Below, piece after piece: positions 8,491 through 16,552 of a stretch of DNA of 64,000 nt. Every line of letters begins with the position of its first letter. Position 1 is the stretch's first letter. The notes under the pieces were generated by a model. The model was not told the DNA's origin. It saw only the letters and a program-made list of their open reading frames with translations, and did no database searches. This DNA is from a bacterium (GTDB taxonomy: Bacteria > UBA10199 > 2-02-FULL-44-16 > JAAZCA01), in NCBI GenBank assembly GCA_041648665.1, contig JBAZOP010000003.1, positions 1-64,000 of the forward strand. The letters are read 5' to 3'. A program made the translations under genes and the position numbers.

Positions 8491-8861
8491 TTTCCCGGCT
8501 CCCGCTCCCTGGCCTCCGCCGAGATGTTGAAGCGCTGCTCGTACTCGCGACACTTCTTCAGCAGCCGCGTGTTCTCGTTCTTGTACCAGCTGATCTTGTC
8601 CTGCATTGCCCAGTACCGTGAGGCGTACCAGCCCATCTTCTTGCTCAGCGGCGCGAGCACCTTGTACAGCACGTCCACGTCTCCCTTGGAGAGCTTGCCA
8701 AGGAGCACACCCGCAAGCAGAGCCTCCTTGGAGGCCTGCACATCGGCCCCATCCTGCTGGTCAGTGTAGCCAGCTGGCGGGGCCTCTGGGTACTCGTCCG
8801 GGAGACGCGCGGCCCGGTCAAGGTCGGCGGTCTCCACCACAGCTTTCTTCTTTTCAGTCAT
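8487..8861 (-). CDS. Hypothetical helical protein between ssb and rmlB
   Basis: A 124-residue protein. It opens with a Lys-rich start (MTEKKK) and a Pro-rich acidic stretch, then a helical C-terminal half with WYASRYWAMQDKISWYKNEN and a charged end likely to form a coiled coil. Its start is preceded by GGAGG and overlaps the ssb stop region; its stop overlaps rmlB (GTGA). No family recognised. Confidence 0.6.
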   Translation of the reverse strand: MTEKKKAVVETADLDRAARLPDEYPEAPPAGYTDQQDGADVQASKEALLAGVLLGKLSKGDVDVLYKVLAPLSKKMGWYASRYWAMQDKISWYKNENTRLLKKCREYEQRFNISAEAREREPGK

Positions 8862-9243
8862 CGCTTCCTCCGTCTCCCTCCGGAACATCGCCCCCGAGCT
8901 GATCTCGAATCGCCTGCGTAACGACCTCGAACGGCACCACCTGCTTGGGCCGGAAGTTGTACCGAGTGATTCGCTTGCCGTCGATCTCCTCGATCGAGGA
9001 TCGGATCTCGCCCACAACGTGGACCCACATCCCCTTGCGCAGCCTGTCGGCCATCTTCACGGCGAAGTCCCCGAACCACGCGAACGTCACCCAGGTCGTG
9101 TCCTCCTCCCACTTGTCGTTCTTCAAGTAGGGGATGTTCGCGGCAGCAACGACCTGGAGCCGCTTCTGCCCGTTTAGAAGCGTCTTCATCGACGGATCTT
9201 TGGCGATCCGCCCGAGAAATGTGAACGTTGCGATTCCGCGCAT
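8854..9243 (-). CDS. ssb: Single-stranded DNA-binding protein
   Basis: A 129-residue OB-fold protein: GIATFTFLGRIAKDP, the aromatic strand WVTFAWFGDFA and the segment MWVHVVGEI match bacterial SSB strands. The C-terminus is acidic and ends in DD, as in the protein-interaction tip of SSB, though without the usual terminal Phe. It should coat ssDNA during replication and RecT-mediated annealing. A GAGGAG Shine-Dalgarno precedes the ATG. Confidence 0.85.
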   Translation of the reverse strand: MRGIATFTFLGRIAKDPSMKTLLNGQKRLQVVAAANIPYLKNDKWEEDTTWVTFAWFGDFAVKMADRLRKGMWVHVVGEIRSSIEEIDGKRITRYNFRPKQVVPFEVVTQAIRDQLGGDVPEGDGGSDD

Positions 9244-9314
9244 CGACGATCTCCTCGCTTTGGGAATATACGAGAGCGTAAAGCGTCGAAAGGGGCCTGT
9301 CAACAGGGAACGGA

Positions 9315-10061
9315 TCAGGCCGCGCGCTTGATGATCTGCGGTCCGAAGTGCTTTCCAGCGAGGTATCCGAGCCCGGCGAAGACGAGCAGGGTGACGATCT
9401 TCCCCGTCGAGAAGCCGCCTGCGTAGTTCGGGGGCACGAGGCACTTGGGCCGGAACGGCAGAAGGTCGGGGTCCACGTGCCCCACGTACTGGATCTCGGA
9501 CAGCTTGCGCTTCTTCGTGCTGATGTACTGGAGCCCGCCGTGATCCTTGTCGGTGTCTCCGCCATCCACGCTCTGAAGCCAGTCCTCCGCGGCGTTCATG
9601 TCCACGCAGGTGAACGTGTGCGTGAGCAGGCCCGAGCCGACGACGAGGTAGCAGCCGGGGAAGAAGGACCAGTCGGCCTTCCATGCGCCGAACTTCCGGG
9701 CGAAGTCGATGAAGCCCTTGTTGTTGCCGCCGCTGAACGCTGTGCCAGCTTCGTAGGGGAGCCACAGGTTCGGGTCTGCGACCCCGCTTCGCCGCTGGTT
9801 GCCACGCACAACGAGGCCGCAGGTGGAGACGCCAACCGTTGCGTACGTCTCGTAGTTCTCGACGTGGAAGGGCCGGTCCAGGTCCCAGTAGGCACCAGGA
9901 GGTAGGGGGCCAAGGATGTCCTCGAACTCCGCACGCGCCGCAGGGTTGCCGCTCCACGCCGAGAGGCCGATCATGCTCTTGGCGTTCGCGATGATGACCT
10001 CGCGCCGCCCCGCCGGGGTGGAAGGAGTTGCGATCTCGCGGAGAGGAATTGCTGCACCCAT
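9315..10061 (-). CDS. Membrane-anchored NlpC/P60-like peptidase
   Basis: A 248-residue protein. VGVSTCGLVVRG near residue 78 resembles the Cys nucleophile block, and CYLVVGSGLLTHTFTCVD near 136 the block with the active His. The segment QSVDGGDTDKDHGGLQY is like the TVDGG loop of CHAP/NlpC amidases. Residues from about 220 form a transmembrane helix followed by a short basic end. It would cut peptide stems of peptidoglycan. It lacks the exact DCSG motif, so the assignment is tentative. Confidence 0.55.
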   Translation of the reverse strand: MGAAIPLREIATPSTPAGRREVIIANAKSMIGLSAWSGNPAARAEFEDILGPLPPGAYWDLDRPFHVENYETYATVGVSTCGLVVRGNQRRSGVADPNLWLPYEAGTAFSGGNNKGFIDFARKFGAWKADWSFFPGCYLVVGSGLLTHTFTCVDMNAAEDWLQSVDGGDTDKDHGGLQYISTKKRKLSEIQYVGHVDPDLLPFRPKCLVPPNYAGGFSTGKIVTLLVFAGLGYLAGKHFGPQIIKRAA

Positions 10062-10064
10062 GGG

Positions 10065-10769
10065 TTAGCCCGTGTACATGATCGACGCGTCGTGCATGGC
10101 CTGCGCGAACGAATACGGTTTCGGATCGTCTTCGCTGAACATGCGCCTGTATGACCAGCTTCCATCCGGGGAGTAGATGAAGATGGTGTCGAAGAACCGC
10201 TCGAAATTGTCCGCGATCTCGAACACACCCTCGTCATCAACAGTGATGTGAAGTAGCTCCGTAACAAACCGCTGGTTTGCCGGATCGCTGAGCCACTTTT
10301 TCTTGGACATGTTGTCGTCCGCGCTCCACGACTTCGCCGCGTTGTCGAATACGGCTTCCACGAACCGACGAACTTCCTCTGGCAACGCGACGCCCTTTGC
10401 GGATCGCCTTACCGCCGCGGGACGGCTACGTTCCACATCGTACCCGAACTTCCCCCCGCGCGCTTTTCGTGTCGCTTTCTCGATCGCGTCCGCGTCGGCA
10501 GTGCTAGGCCCCCACGGAGGCCGCTCTTCACCAGCTTCGCGAGCAGCCGTAGAGAACGACACAATCGACCCGACAGCCATGGCGGCGATCTGGTCGTACG
10601 CCATTGGCTCTCGCGTATCCACGACAGTGCCGTACTCGTCCTCCCATGACTTTGGGGCCTGATCCTCGAAACCGATCTTGATGCCACCTACCTCCACCGT
10701 ACCGGAATATTTGGATCGACCAAGATATTCGACCCGGATCTTCGCGTCGCCAATGTACCGCGTTGCCAT
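10065..10769 (-). CDS. Hypothetical protein upstream of NlpC-like gene
   Basis: A 234-residue soluble protein with a beta-rich N-terminus (GDAKIRVEYLGR, GTVEVGGIKIGF), a basic middle and a mixed C-terminal half. No signal peptide, transmembrane segment or known motif was seen. It lies 1-3 nt from both neighbours, so it is part of the same transcript as the NlpC-like and hydrolase genes. Confidence 0.55.
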   Translation of the reverse strand: MATRYIGDAKIRVEYLGRSKYSGTVEVGGIKIGFEDQAPKSWEDEYGTVVDTREPMAYDQIAAMAVGSIVSFSTAAREAGEERPPWGPSTADADAIEKATRKARGGKFGYDVERSRPAAVRRSAKGVALPEEVRRFVEAVFDNAAKSWSADDNMSKKKWLSDPANQRFVTELLHITVDDEGVFEIADNFERFFDTIFIYSPDGSWSYRRMFSEDDPKPYSFAQAMHDASIMYTG

Positions 10770-10770
10770 G

Positions 10771-11604
10771 CTACGCCGCCTTCCTCCACAACTGATGGAG
10801 CAGGAAACCAACGATCGCTCCGCCGACAACAGCCGCGACCTTCGCGCTGCCCCCACCCTTAGCGAACACCAGCTCACCGCGCGCCCACGGGGCCAGCAGC
10901 GTGCGCCACACGGCCTCCTGGCACTCGTTGGCTTGGTAGATGTGCGCCTGCTTGTCGTCGGGCGGGAAGTCCGGTGGGTACACGCCCAGGATGAACAGCG
11001 CACCGATCCCAATCGCTTCCGCAACGGGGATGCCCAGGTCGATGTCGATCGGTTTCGCGCCCACGCTGTCGCCCAACGACAGGGCCGTCTCGCGCGTCCC
11101 TGGGTAGGTGGGCGGCAGGATCTTGGAGTGCGTGACGATCATCATCTTCTCGCCGCGCGACGCGCTGGAGGCGAAATCGAGCCAGTGCTGCCCAACCTTC
11201 GTGACCCTCCAGGTCTCGCCCTTCGCTCGCTCTGCGTACGAGGGCTGCGCGCCCTTCCACCCGCCGTGCATGCCATCCACCACGTACAACGCGCTCACCG
11301 CATCGGAGTCACCCGTGTTCTTGATGATCTGTCCGATGCCCCAGCCGCCTGCGGAAAAGCCCACAAGTCCGATGAGCCCGCTCGGGTCTGCGCCATGCTC
11401 TTCGATGAACGGACGCAGGAACTCGCCACCGTGCGCGTCCTGGTAGTTCTTGACCCAGGCCTGATGGTTGTCCGAGCCCGCAGCAGAGACGGGGATCGAC
11501 AGCACGACCGGGCGCACAGATTCGTCAGGCCACAGCTCGCTCAGAAGCGGTCCGCAGATCGTCGGCGTGCAGGAGAAGTCGGTGATCAAGATGGGGCGGG
11601 GCAT
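10771..11604 (-). CDS. Membrane-anchored alpha/beta hydrolase-like protein (copy 1)
   Basis: A 277-residue protein. LIGLVGFSAGGWGIG near residue 96 is a GxSxG nucleophile elbow. VVDGMHGGW and MIVTHSKILPP follow as plausible acid and His regions. A Gly-rich C-terminal helix (AAVVGGAIVGFLL, about 255-272) ends in basic residues, so the protein should be anchored by its tail. It is clearly related to the larger protein at 16553-17860. It may be an esterase or lipase active on membranes at entry or lysis; the substrate is unknown. Confidence 0.6.
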   Translation of the reverse strand: MPRPILITDFSCTPTICGPLLSELWPDESVRPVVLSIPVSAAGSDNHQAWVKNYQDAHGGEFLRPFIEEHGADPSGLIGLVGFSAGGWGIGQIIKNTGDSDAVSALYVVDGMHGGWKGAQPSYAERAKGETWRVTKVGQHWLDFASSASRGEKMMIVTHSKILPPTYPGTRETALSLGDSVGAKPIDIDLGIPVAEAIGIGALFILGVYPPDFPPDDKQAHIYQANECQEAVWRTLLAPWARGELVFAKGGGSAKVAAVVGGAIVGFLLHQLWRKAA

Positions 11605-11614
11605 GTGGGTCTTC

Positions 11615-11911
11615 CTACTTCCAGTCGAACGCCTTCACCCAGAAGTCCAGCCCGGGTCCGTTGCCGAACGTGTGCTGAAGCCTCCTCGTGACAGCTTCCT
11701 CACACGCGGAGAAATTCGGCCCTACGCAGTCGATGTTCACCATCGTCACCAGTTGGTCTTCGTGACCCTTCTGCTTGCTGAAGTCCATACCCTTCGCAAG
11801 TACGTCCTGCGGAGCCCAAGCGTCCACAAGTTGGTAGTAGCGCTTCGTCTCGGAGATGACGGAGCTTTCCACTCGAACAACGCAGCGAATTTTGCCATCT
11901 GACATTTTCAC
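11615..11911 (-). CDS. Small hypothetical protein
   Basis: A 98-residue protein with beta-like segments (KIRCVVRVESSVI, HEDQLVTMVNIDC) and two cysteines. The GTG at 11911 lies 7 nt after GGAG and is the preferred start; an in-frame ATG two codons later is possible. Its CEEAVTRRLQHTFG resembles CESAVRDRLSERLG in the upstream neighbour, so the two are probably related domains. Confidence 0.55.
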   Translation of the reverse strand: MKMSDGKIRCVVRVESSVISETKRYYQLVDAWAPQDVLAKGMDFSKQKGHEDQLVTMVNIDCVGPNFSACEEAVTRRLQHTFGNGPGLDFWVKAFDWK

Positions 11912-11923
11912 GATCGTTCTCCT

Positions 11924-12862
11924 TCACCGCTGGTGCGTCTTGTCCGTCAGCGAGTCGTAGTGCTCACCTTTGTGGCCCTCGTGCAGCGTGCAATAGTGCC
12001 ACCGGCTTCCCGCCTGCCACGCGAACTGGCAGCGGTTCGTGGGGTCCAGGAAGGAGTAGCCGTGGCGAGCGTTCGGGATCAGACGCTGCGTCGCATCGTC
12101 ACACAGCGAGTCCATGTGCTGTCCACTGTGCCCCTTCTCCCTGGTGCACATAAACGTTCGCTTGCCGCTCTTCCACGTGTACTCGCACCGATTTGGGGGC
12201 TTCCAGCCCTGCGCCTTGGGATCCGTCAAGCGACTGTAGGCGTTGGGTGCCGCCCGGCCTGACAGAAACGACTTCACTTCATCCGGCGTGCCCTCGAAGA
12301 TGCGGTGCCACGCGGGTTCGTCCGGTGCCGAAAGCTCGACGACCAGGATCGGAGCCCCACGCTTCTCGGACCAGTAGGCGCACTTCTTCAGGATGCGGAC
12401 CTTGGCACCGGGGAAGCCCGCGACGTTGACGCCGCGGGAGTCGGTCGCGAACTTCTCCGCTTCCTGCGCGACCGTGGCAGCCTTCAAGGCTTCGATGCGA
12501 GGCACAGCGGCTTGAACTACGCGAGCGCTGACGTGAGAGCGCTGGGGAGTCTCGTTGTGACAAGCGTTCTTCTTCGCCCACGCGCTTGGTACTTCCTGTG
12601 CGAAAACCGTGTAGGACTTGCCAAGACGCTCAGACAGCCTGTCTCGCACAGCGGACTCGCAGGCTTTCTCGCTTGGGTCAGAGCACTCGACCACAACCTG
12701 TGTGATCTCTCTCTCGCCTTTCGTCGAACCCATCGGCGCGGTTGTCCGCAGATACGGATCTGCGCTCTTGATGTCTTCTCTCTTGAAACAATCAAGAATC
12801 ATCTGCAAGTTGTGCTTATAACACCTGTTGAAAGGCTGCTCGATAACAACATAACAGATCAT
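11924..12862 (-). CDS. Protein with two C-x-C-x-H-x-H zinc-like repeats
   Basis: A 312-residue protein. The N-terminal part shares a segment with its downstream neighbour (CESAVRDRLSERLGK). The C-terminal third carries two copies, at about 222-252 and 276-304, of a motif Cys-x7/8-... Cys-x5-GH-x-G-x-H (FMCTREKGHSGQHMDS and HYCTLHEGHKGEHYDS). The paired Cys and His could bind a metal ion. No family name is assigned. Confidence 0.6.
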   Translation of the reverse strand: MICYVVIEQPFNRCYKHNLQMILDCFKREDIKSADPYLRTTAPMGSTKGEREITQVVVECSDPSEKACESAVRDRLSERLGKSYTVFAQEVPSAWAKKNACHNETPQRSHVSARVVQAAVPRIEALKAATVAQEAEKFATDSRGVNVAGFPGAKVRILKKCAYWSEKRGAPILVVELSAPDEPAWHRIFEGTPDEVKSFLSGRAAPNAYSRLTDPKAQGWKPPNRCEYTWKSGKRTFMCTREKGHSGQHMDSLCDDATQRLIPNARHGYSFLDPTNRCQFAWQAGSRWHYCTLHEGHKGEHYDSLTDKTHQR

Positions 12863-12870
12863 GACAACTC

Positions 12871-13614
12871 CTATATCGTCTCGACTTCAACCACCGGAGG
12901 GTTCCCCTCCCGATGCCCAACGATTCTCATTCTCCTGCCGAACAAAACCGTCTCCCTGTCATGCGCGGTAGGGGCGGCGAGGAGCCATTCCGAATGCTCT
13001 GTCGTCACAAACACATCCGTCGTCGGGCACGTCAGCTCTGCCACAACCGGGTTGCCGCGCACGACCGTCATCACGTGCTTGCCATACGCGTACTCTGTCG
13101 CCGCCTCAAACGATGGCGTCCACGACTCAAGAGGCCTCGTCTCGACAATCGTTCCGACCTTCGATGACAAGAGCTTGCCACCGTGCGCGCTGTGAAGACC
13201 TCGGTACACGGTGATGGTCGGCTTCCCGATTTTAGCTACCGTCTCGTCCGAAACCGCCTTCATTGCCAAAGCGATCTTCCTCGGATCGTAGTCCTCTTTC
13301 GCACGCTCGCCCGTGAACATGTCTCGCGTCGCGATCTGCATCTTGCCGGTGTCGTAGTGGTAGATCACGGTCCTGCTAAGCGCTCCTCGCGGGTCCAGCG
13401 TGAACCGGAACGTGCCGTCTTCGTCGTCGTACGGAGCCCCCGGTGTATCTGCCCCGGTGGCAAGCCCGCTCGCTTTCGCAATGCTCATCATCACGAGCGT
13501 CGGCTCGCAAACCGCAGACGCCCTCCACTGGCTGACCATGAACTCAAGGATCTGGCGCGTCACCGGGTCCGCAGACCAGTTGCGTCGCGCGCTTCGACTC
13601 CTTCGGCCAGCCAT
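12871..13614 (-). CDS. Putative ADP-ribosyltransferase
   Basis: A 247-residue protein with an ART (R-S-E class) layout: TITVYRGL (Arg, NAD binding) near residue 145, ESWTPSFEAATEYA (a Ser-x-Thr-like strand) near 175, and HDRETVLFGRRMRIV near the C-terminus, in the place of the catalytic Glu loop. The usual E-x-E is not perfect here. Phages inject such enzymes to modify host proteins such as RNA polymerase. The start ATG 13614 is chosen because a -10 TAGAAT lies exactly 7 nt upstream. Confidence 0.55.
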   Translation of the reverse strand: MAGRRSRSARRNWSADPVTRQILEFMVSQWRASAVCEPTLVMMSIAKASGLATGADTPGAPYDDEDGTFRFTLDPRGALSRTVIYHYDTGKMQIATRDMFTGERAKEDYDPRKIALAMKAVSDETVAKIGKPTITVYRGLHSAHGGKLLSSKVGTIVETRPLESWTPSFEAATEYAYGKHVMTVVRGNPVVAELTCPTTDVFVTTEHSEWLLAAPTAHDRETVLFGRRMRIVGHREGNPPVVEVETI

Positions 13615-13692
13615 GCCCAGGATTCTACAACGACTCGCCAAATTCGACACGCGGCGCGACCCCGCCATCGGCCTGTCGCGAGATCGTATTGG

Positions 13693-14172
13693 TTACCGCT
13701 CGCTCTGCCACAGATCGCAGCAGAACATCTGCGGAGAATACGGCAACTTGGAAGCATCCTTCGGCTTGATACCCGTCGAAAGCCGCCAGTTCTGGTACCC
13801 GACGTTCGCGCACTGCGCTTGCCGGTTGAGCCACCCGCAGTTGGCGCACATGGCCCCGCCGCTTGGCACGCGGGAGCCCCACTTGTGGTCGGGCGGAAAC
13901 GCGAACACCCCGTTCTTGATCCTGCACACGCACTGGCCACCGTCCGCGTGTGTCTCCATCTCGACGAGGTACGTGTAGTAGTGCTCGTTCTCGCGAATGT
14001 GCGCCATTGCGATGGCAAAGTAGACGAAGGGATCCCCGCGCGCGATGTCGGCGTGTTCCTGCTCCACCCACATGCCGACGACCATCTGCTCGACCTGATC
14101 GTCGTTCAGCGCAACGCCCAGGCGCGAAGCGATGTGCTTCACGTCCGCGTTGCTGAAACGCTTGCGAGCCAT
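13693..14172 (-). CDS. DUF5661-like protein with Cys cluster
   Basis: A 159-residue protein. Residues about 5-70 (FSNADVKHIASRLG then VGMWVEQEHADI and HIRENEHYYTYLVEME) resemble the small phage domain DUF5661, common in structural or packaging-linked genes. The C-terminal half has cysteines in pairs (CVC, CANCGW, CANVG, FCCDLW), probably metal-binding. An AAGG lies 3-4 nt before its ATG, right after the upstream stop. Confidence 0.5.
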   Translation of the reverse strand: MARKRFSNADVKHIASRLGVALNDDQVEQMVVGMWVEQEHADIARGDPFVYFAIAMAHIRENEHYYTYLVEMETHADGGQCVCRIKNGVFAFPPDHKWGSRVPSGGAMCANCGWLNRQAQCANVGYQNWRLSTGIKPKDASKLPYSPQMFCCDLWQSER

Positions 14173-14176
14173 GACC

Positions 14177-14701
14177 TTACTTGGAGATGAGCGTCTTGAT
14201 CGACGCCGCCGCGACGAGCACGCCGACGACGGCTGCGCCCATGGCGATCGGCTTGGCGTACTTGGTGATCGTCAGCACGATGCCCATGTACTTCTTCTCG
14301 TAGGCTGCGGCCAGCGTGTTGATCCGCTTCTCGGCGATCGGCAGCGCGATGTTCAGAAGCTCAGGGATCTTCGGCTTGGCTGCATCCACAAGTCCCGGGA
14401 TCTTCGGCTTCACCACCGTGTCGATCACTTCGGCCAGCTTCGGCTTCGCCGTATCGATCAGCTCGGGCAGGCGTGCCTTCGCAACGTCGATCGCCATGTT
14501 CGCCACGACGGGGACGACCTGATTGATCTTCTCCTCGACGGGGGGCCACACCGCGCCCAGGATCTGCTGGGTCAGCTGGCTCGCGAGCGCCGACACGTCC
14601 AGCGACCCGGTGACGCTGAACCCGAGCCCCTGAAGGTTCGGGGCGGCTGAAAGTCTGCGAACGGGAGGAGCCTTGGGGTAGACCCGGTACATCTCGTACA
14701 T
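14177..14701 (-). CDS. Amphipathic-helix membrane protein with LQGLG site
   Basis: A 174-residue protein. PNLQGLGFSV at about 22-31 is one copy of a motif recurring in other membrane proteins here. The middle is a run of amphipathic 11-residue-like helices (PKLAEVIDTVVKPKIP repeats of Pro-Lys-Ile/Leu). One transmembrane helix lies at about 148-168. The promoter TAGAAT is 7 nt before ATG 14701, so the mRNA is probably leaderless. Likely virion membrane component, by analogy. Confidence 0.6.
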   Translation of the reverse strand: MYEMYRVYPKAPPVRRLSAAPNLQGLGFSVTGSLDVSALASQLTQQILGAVWPPVEEKINQVVPVVANMAIDVAKARLPELIDTAKPKLAEVIDTVVKPKIPGLVDAAKPKIPELLNIALPIAEKRINTLAAAYEKKYMGIVLTITKYAKPIAMGAAVVGVLVAAASIKTLISK

Positions 14702-14722
14702 AGGCCTGATTCTACCGCAGGA

Positions 14723-15196
14723 TCACCGGAAACTGAAAGCGATCGGGTCCGCGATGAGAAGCTCGCCGGGCTGGGCTGGCGCAAGCGAAGCTCCCGCTCT
14801 GAACTCCACGCCCTTCCCGCTCTTGCCGAACAGCGTCAGCAGGGACCGCACGTCGGCCCAGGCGCTGTTGAACTCCGCAAAGACGGTCTTCAGGTCGGGG
14901 GCCTTGCACATCTCGATACAGGCCACCAGGACCGAGTTCGCGGCCTTCAGACCCGCGCCAGCCTTCGCCAGGGCGTCGCGCAAAGGGCCCTTCACGTTTT
15001 CGGGCATGGGCACCGTGTCCACGATGCTCTGCACCTGCGCGAGCGCGAAGGCAGCATCCGCAACGATGCTCTCGGTCTTCACCAGCACCGGCATCACGAC
15101 GTTGCACTTGTTGCATCCCGACGTGGTGATCGCCGCGCCGATCAGCCCGGTCACCACCAGCAGCCCAAGCATGAACGAAACGAAGAAATGTCGCAT
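14723..15196 (-). CDS. Lipoprotein with helical domain
   Basis: A 157-residue protein with a signal peptide (basic start, FFVSFMLGLLVVTGLIG) and lipobox TTSGC, so Cys-28 or nearby should be lipidated. The mature part is helical with one CIEMC pair. It lies in a cluster of small membrane proteins and could be a spanin-type or virion lipoprotein. A AGGAGG Shine-Dalgarno precedes the ATG. Confidence 0.6.
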   Translation of the reverse strand: MRHFFVSFMLGLLVVTGLIGAAITTSGCNKCNVVMPVLVKTESIVADAAFALAQVQSIVDTVPMPENVKGPLRDALAKAGAGLKAANSVLVACIEMCKAPDLKTVFAEFNSAWADVRSLLTLFGKSGKGVEFRAGASLAPAQPGELLIADPIAFSFR

Positions 15197-15205
15197 CCTG
15201 TCCTC

Positions 15206-15442
15206 CTATTCGGGCATCGGCGGCAGCATGATCCGCGGCACGATGTCGTGCGTGTGAAAGTTCGCGAAGTGCTCGATGCGCCAGTAGGCCATGTCGGGGC
15301 CACGAATGCAGACCCAGTCGAATAGCTCGCCGCACTTGTCGCACTCGGCGTGGATCTGGATCTGCCCGCGCCGCATCCCGACCAGCGCGTACTGCACATG
15401 CTGCACGCGAGGGTGACGAACCATCTGCACTGCGTTGCTCAT
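15206..15442 (-). CDS. Small hypothetical protein with C-x2-C pair
   Basis: A 78-residue soluble protein with one CDKCGELFDWVC cluster and several His residues, which could hold a single metal ion. It sits between the lipoprotein and a two-helix membrane protein in the same transcript. No family recognised. Confidence 0.5.
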   Translation of the reverse strand: MSNAVQMVRHPRVQHVQYALVGMRRGQIQIHAECDKCGELFDWVCIRGPDMAYWRIEHFANFHTHDIVPRIMLPPMPE

Positions 15443-15445
15443 TCC

Positions 15446-15661
15446 TCAGCCTGCCCCAATATCTTTGCAGAAGCCCCACTTGAGCTGCTTGCACGCGAGG
15501 TACAGTACCACGGCGAAGCTGCCCATGCCTAGAGCTGCCTTCTTGGCCTGCGCCACATCCTCGTTGCTCATCTCCGGAGCGTCCTGGACGATCTTGATTG
15601 CGGCGATCGCGCCCAGCCCAACGATGAGGCCTCCTGCGAGCTGTTGGCGGGTCAGCGTCAT
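15446..15661 (-). CDS. Two-helix small membrane protein (holin-like)
   Basis: A 71-residue protein starting at ATG 15661, overlapping the upstream stop (ATGA). Two hydrophobic helices are seen (LAGGLIVGLGAIAAI and LGMGSFAVVLYLAC) joined by a short acidic loop. Size and topology fit class II holins, and nearby genes encode wall-active proteins. The virion has many membrane proteins too, so a structural role is equally possible. Confidence 0.5.
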   Translation of the reverse strand: MTLTRQQLAGGLIVGLGAIAAIKIVQDAPEMSNEDVAQAKKAALGMGSFAVVLYLACKQLKWGFCKDIGAG

Positions 15662-16239
15662 TTGCTCGCACTCGCCGCCGGGACCGGCTTCGACGTTGTC
15701 CTGGCGACCGCGACGTTGACCGCGTAGGTCGCCACCGATCCGACGATGAGCATGGCGAGGCCCACAACGGCTGTGAACCGCGCCTTGCTCCACTCGAACT
15801 TCTGCGTCTTGAGCACCATCTGGCTCGCGTGCGCCGCTCCCAGCTTGCTCTCCAGGTCTCGGATATAGAACACCTTGCTGTTCTCGGACATGTCCTCCAA
15901 CTTCTTGGTGATGTCCGTCTTGCCCTGCTCGACCGCCCCGAGCCGCTGCTCGATCCCGCCGTGCTTGAGCGAACACACGCGGTCCTGATCGAGCTTCATC
16001 TCGGTGAAGCGCCGATCCACTTGCTGGGTGTGGCTGGTCAGTGTGGAGTTCAGCGCGATGACACCGTCCGCGGCATGCGTGGTTGCGGCCATGATCTTGC
16101 CGAACATCTCCGTGATCTCACCGCCGCTGTCTCGCACACCCTGGAGTCCTTCCTTGATCTCCTTCAGCTCACGACCATGCGCCGCGAGAATCACGCTATG
16201 CTTCGCGACCGTTGTCTCAAGAGGTTCCGGAGGGGCCAT
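15658..16239 (-). CDS. Coiled-coil protein with C-terminal transmembrane helix
   Basis: A 193-residue protein: long helical coiled coil over residues 10-145, one transmembrane helix (VVGLAMLIVGSVATYAV) near 155-175 and a short Ser/Ala-rich end. Its start overlaps the upstream gene by 23 nt. The plan resembles membrane-bound spike or scaffold proteins; no family recognised. Confidence 0.55.
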   Translation of the reverse strand: MAPPEPLETTVAKHSVILAAHGRELKEIKEGLQGVRDSGGEITEMFGKIMAATTHAADGVIALNSTLTSHTQQVDRRFTEMKLDQDRVCSLKHGGIEQRLGAVEQGKTDITKKLEDMSENSKVFYIRDLESKLGAAHASQMVLKTQKFEWSKARFTAVVGLAMLIVGSVATYAVNVAVARTTSKPVPAASASK

Positions 16240-16549
16240 CGTTGTTACCTGCGTCTTTCGCGGTTGGTTTGTCGTCTGACAGAGGCGCGGCGGGCGATGC
16301 CTTCTGTGCGCTCAGCAGCGCCTTCACAATCACATCCAGAAGCCACGGCAGCTTGAACGTCCCCTTGCTCATGGCGGGCGTGACGACCAGAAGGAGCGCC
16401 GCATGCAGTCCGTTCCAGACCCTCGCCATCGTGTGGTTCTTGGGCTGGGGTAGCTGAGCCCAGGCGACGTTGAAGATCGCCCACGCGATGACCGCGACCT
16501 CCAGCGGGTGAGCCGAGATCCATGCCCAGATTGCCAACAGGTACGTCAT
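16217..16549 (-). CDS. Small membrane protein (holin candidate)
   Basis: A 110-residue protein with a hydrophobic N-terminal helix (YLLAIWAWIS), a second (EVAVIAWAIFNVAWA) and a third near 50-65, followed by a polar, charged tail. This is the general shape of holins with 2-3 helices. It lies 3 nt after the large alpha/beta hydrolase, in the same transcript. Function inferred only from topology. Confidence 0.45.
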   Translation of the reverse strand: MTYLLAIWAWISAHPLEVAVIAWAIFNVAWAQLPQPKNHTMARVWNGLHAALLLVVTPAMSKGTFKLPWLLDVIVKALLSAQKASPAAPLSDDKPTAKDAGNNDGPSGTS

Positions 16550-16552
16550 GTT

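Noticed and set aside
15446..16549. Confident holin call
   Set aside because: Topology fits, but many membrane proteins in this genome look structural, so a lysis role is only noted as a possibility.
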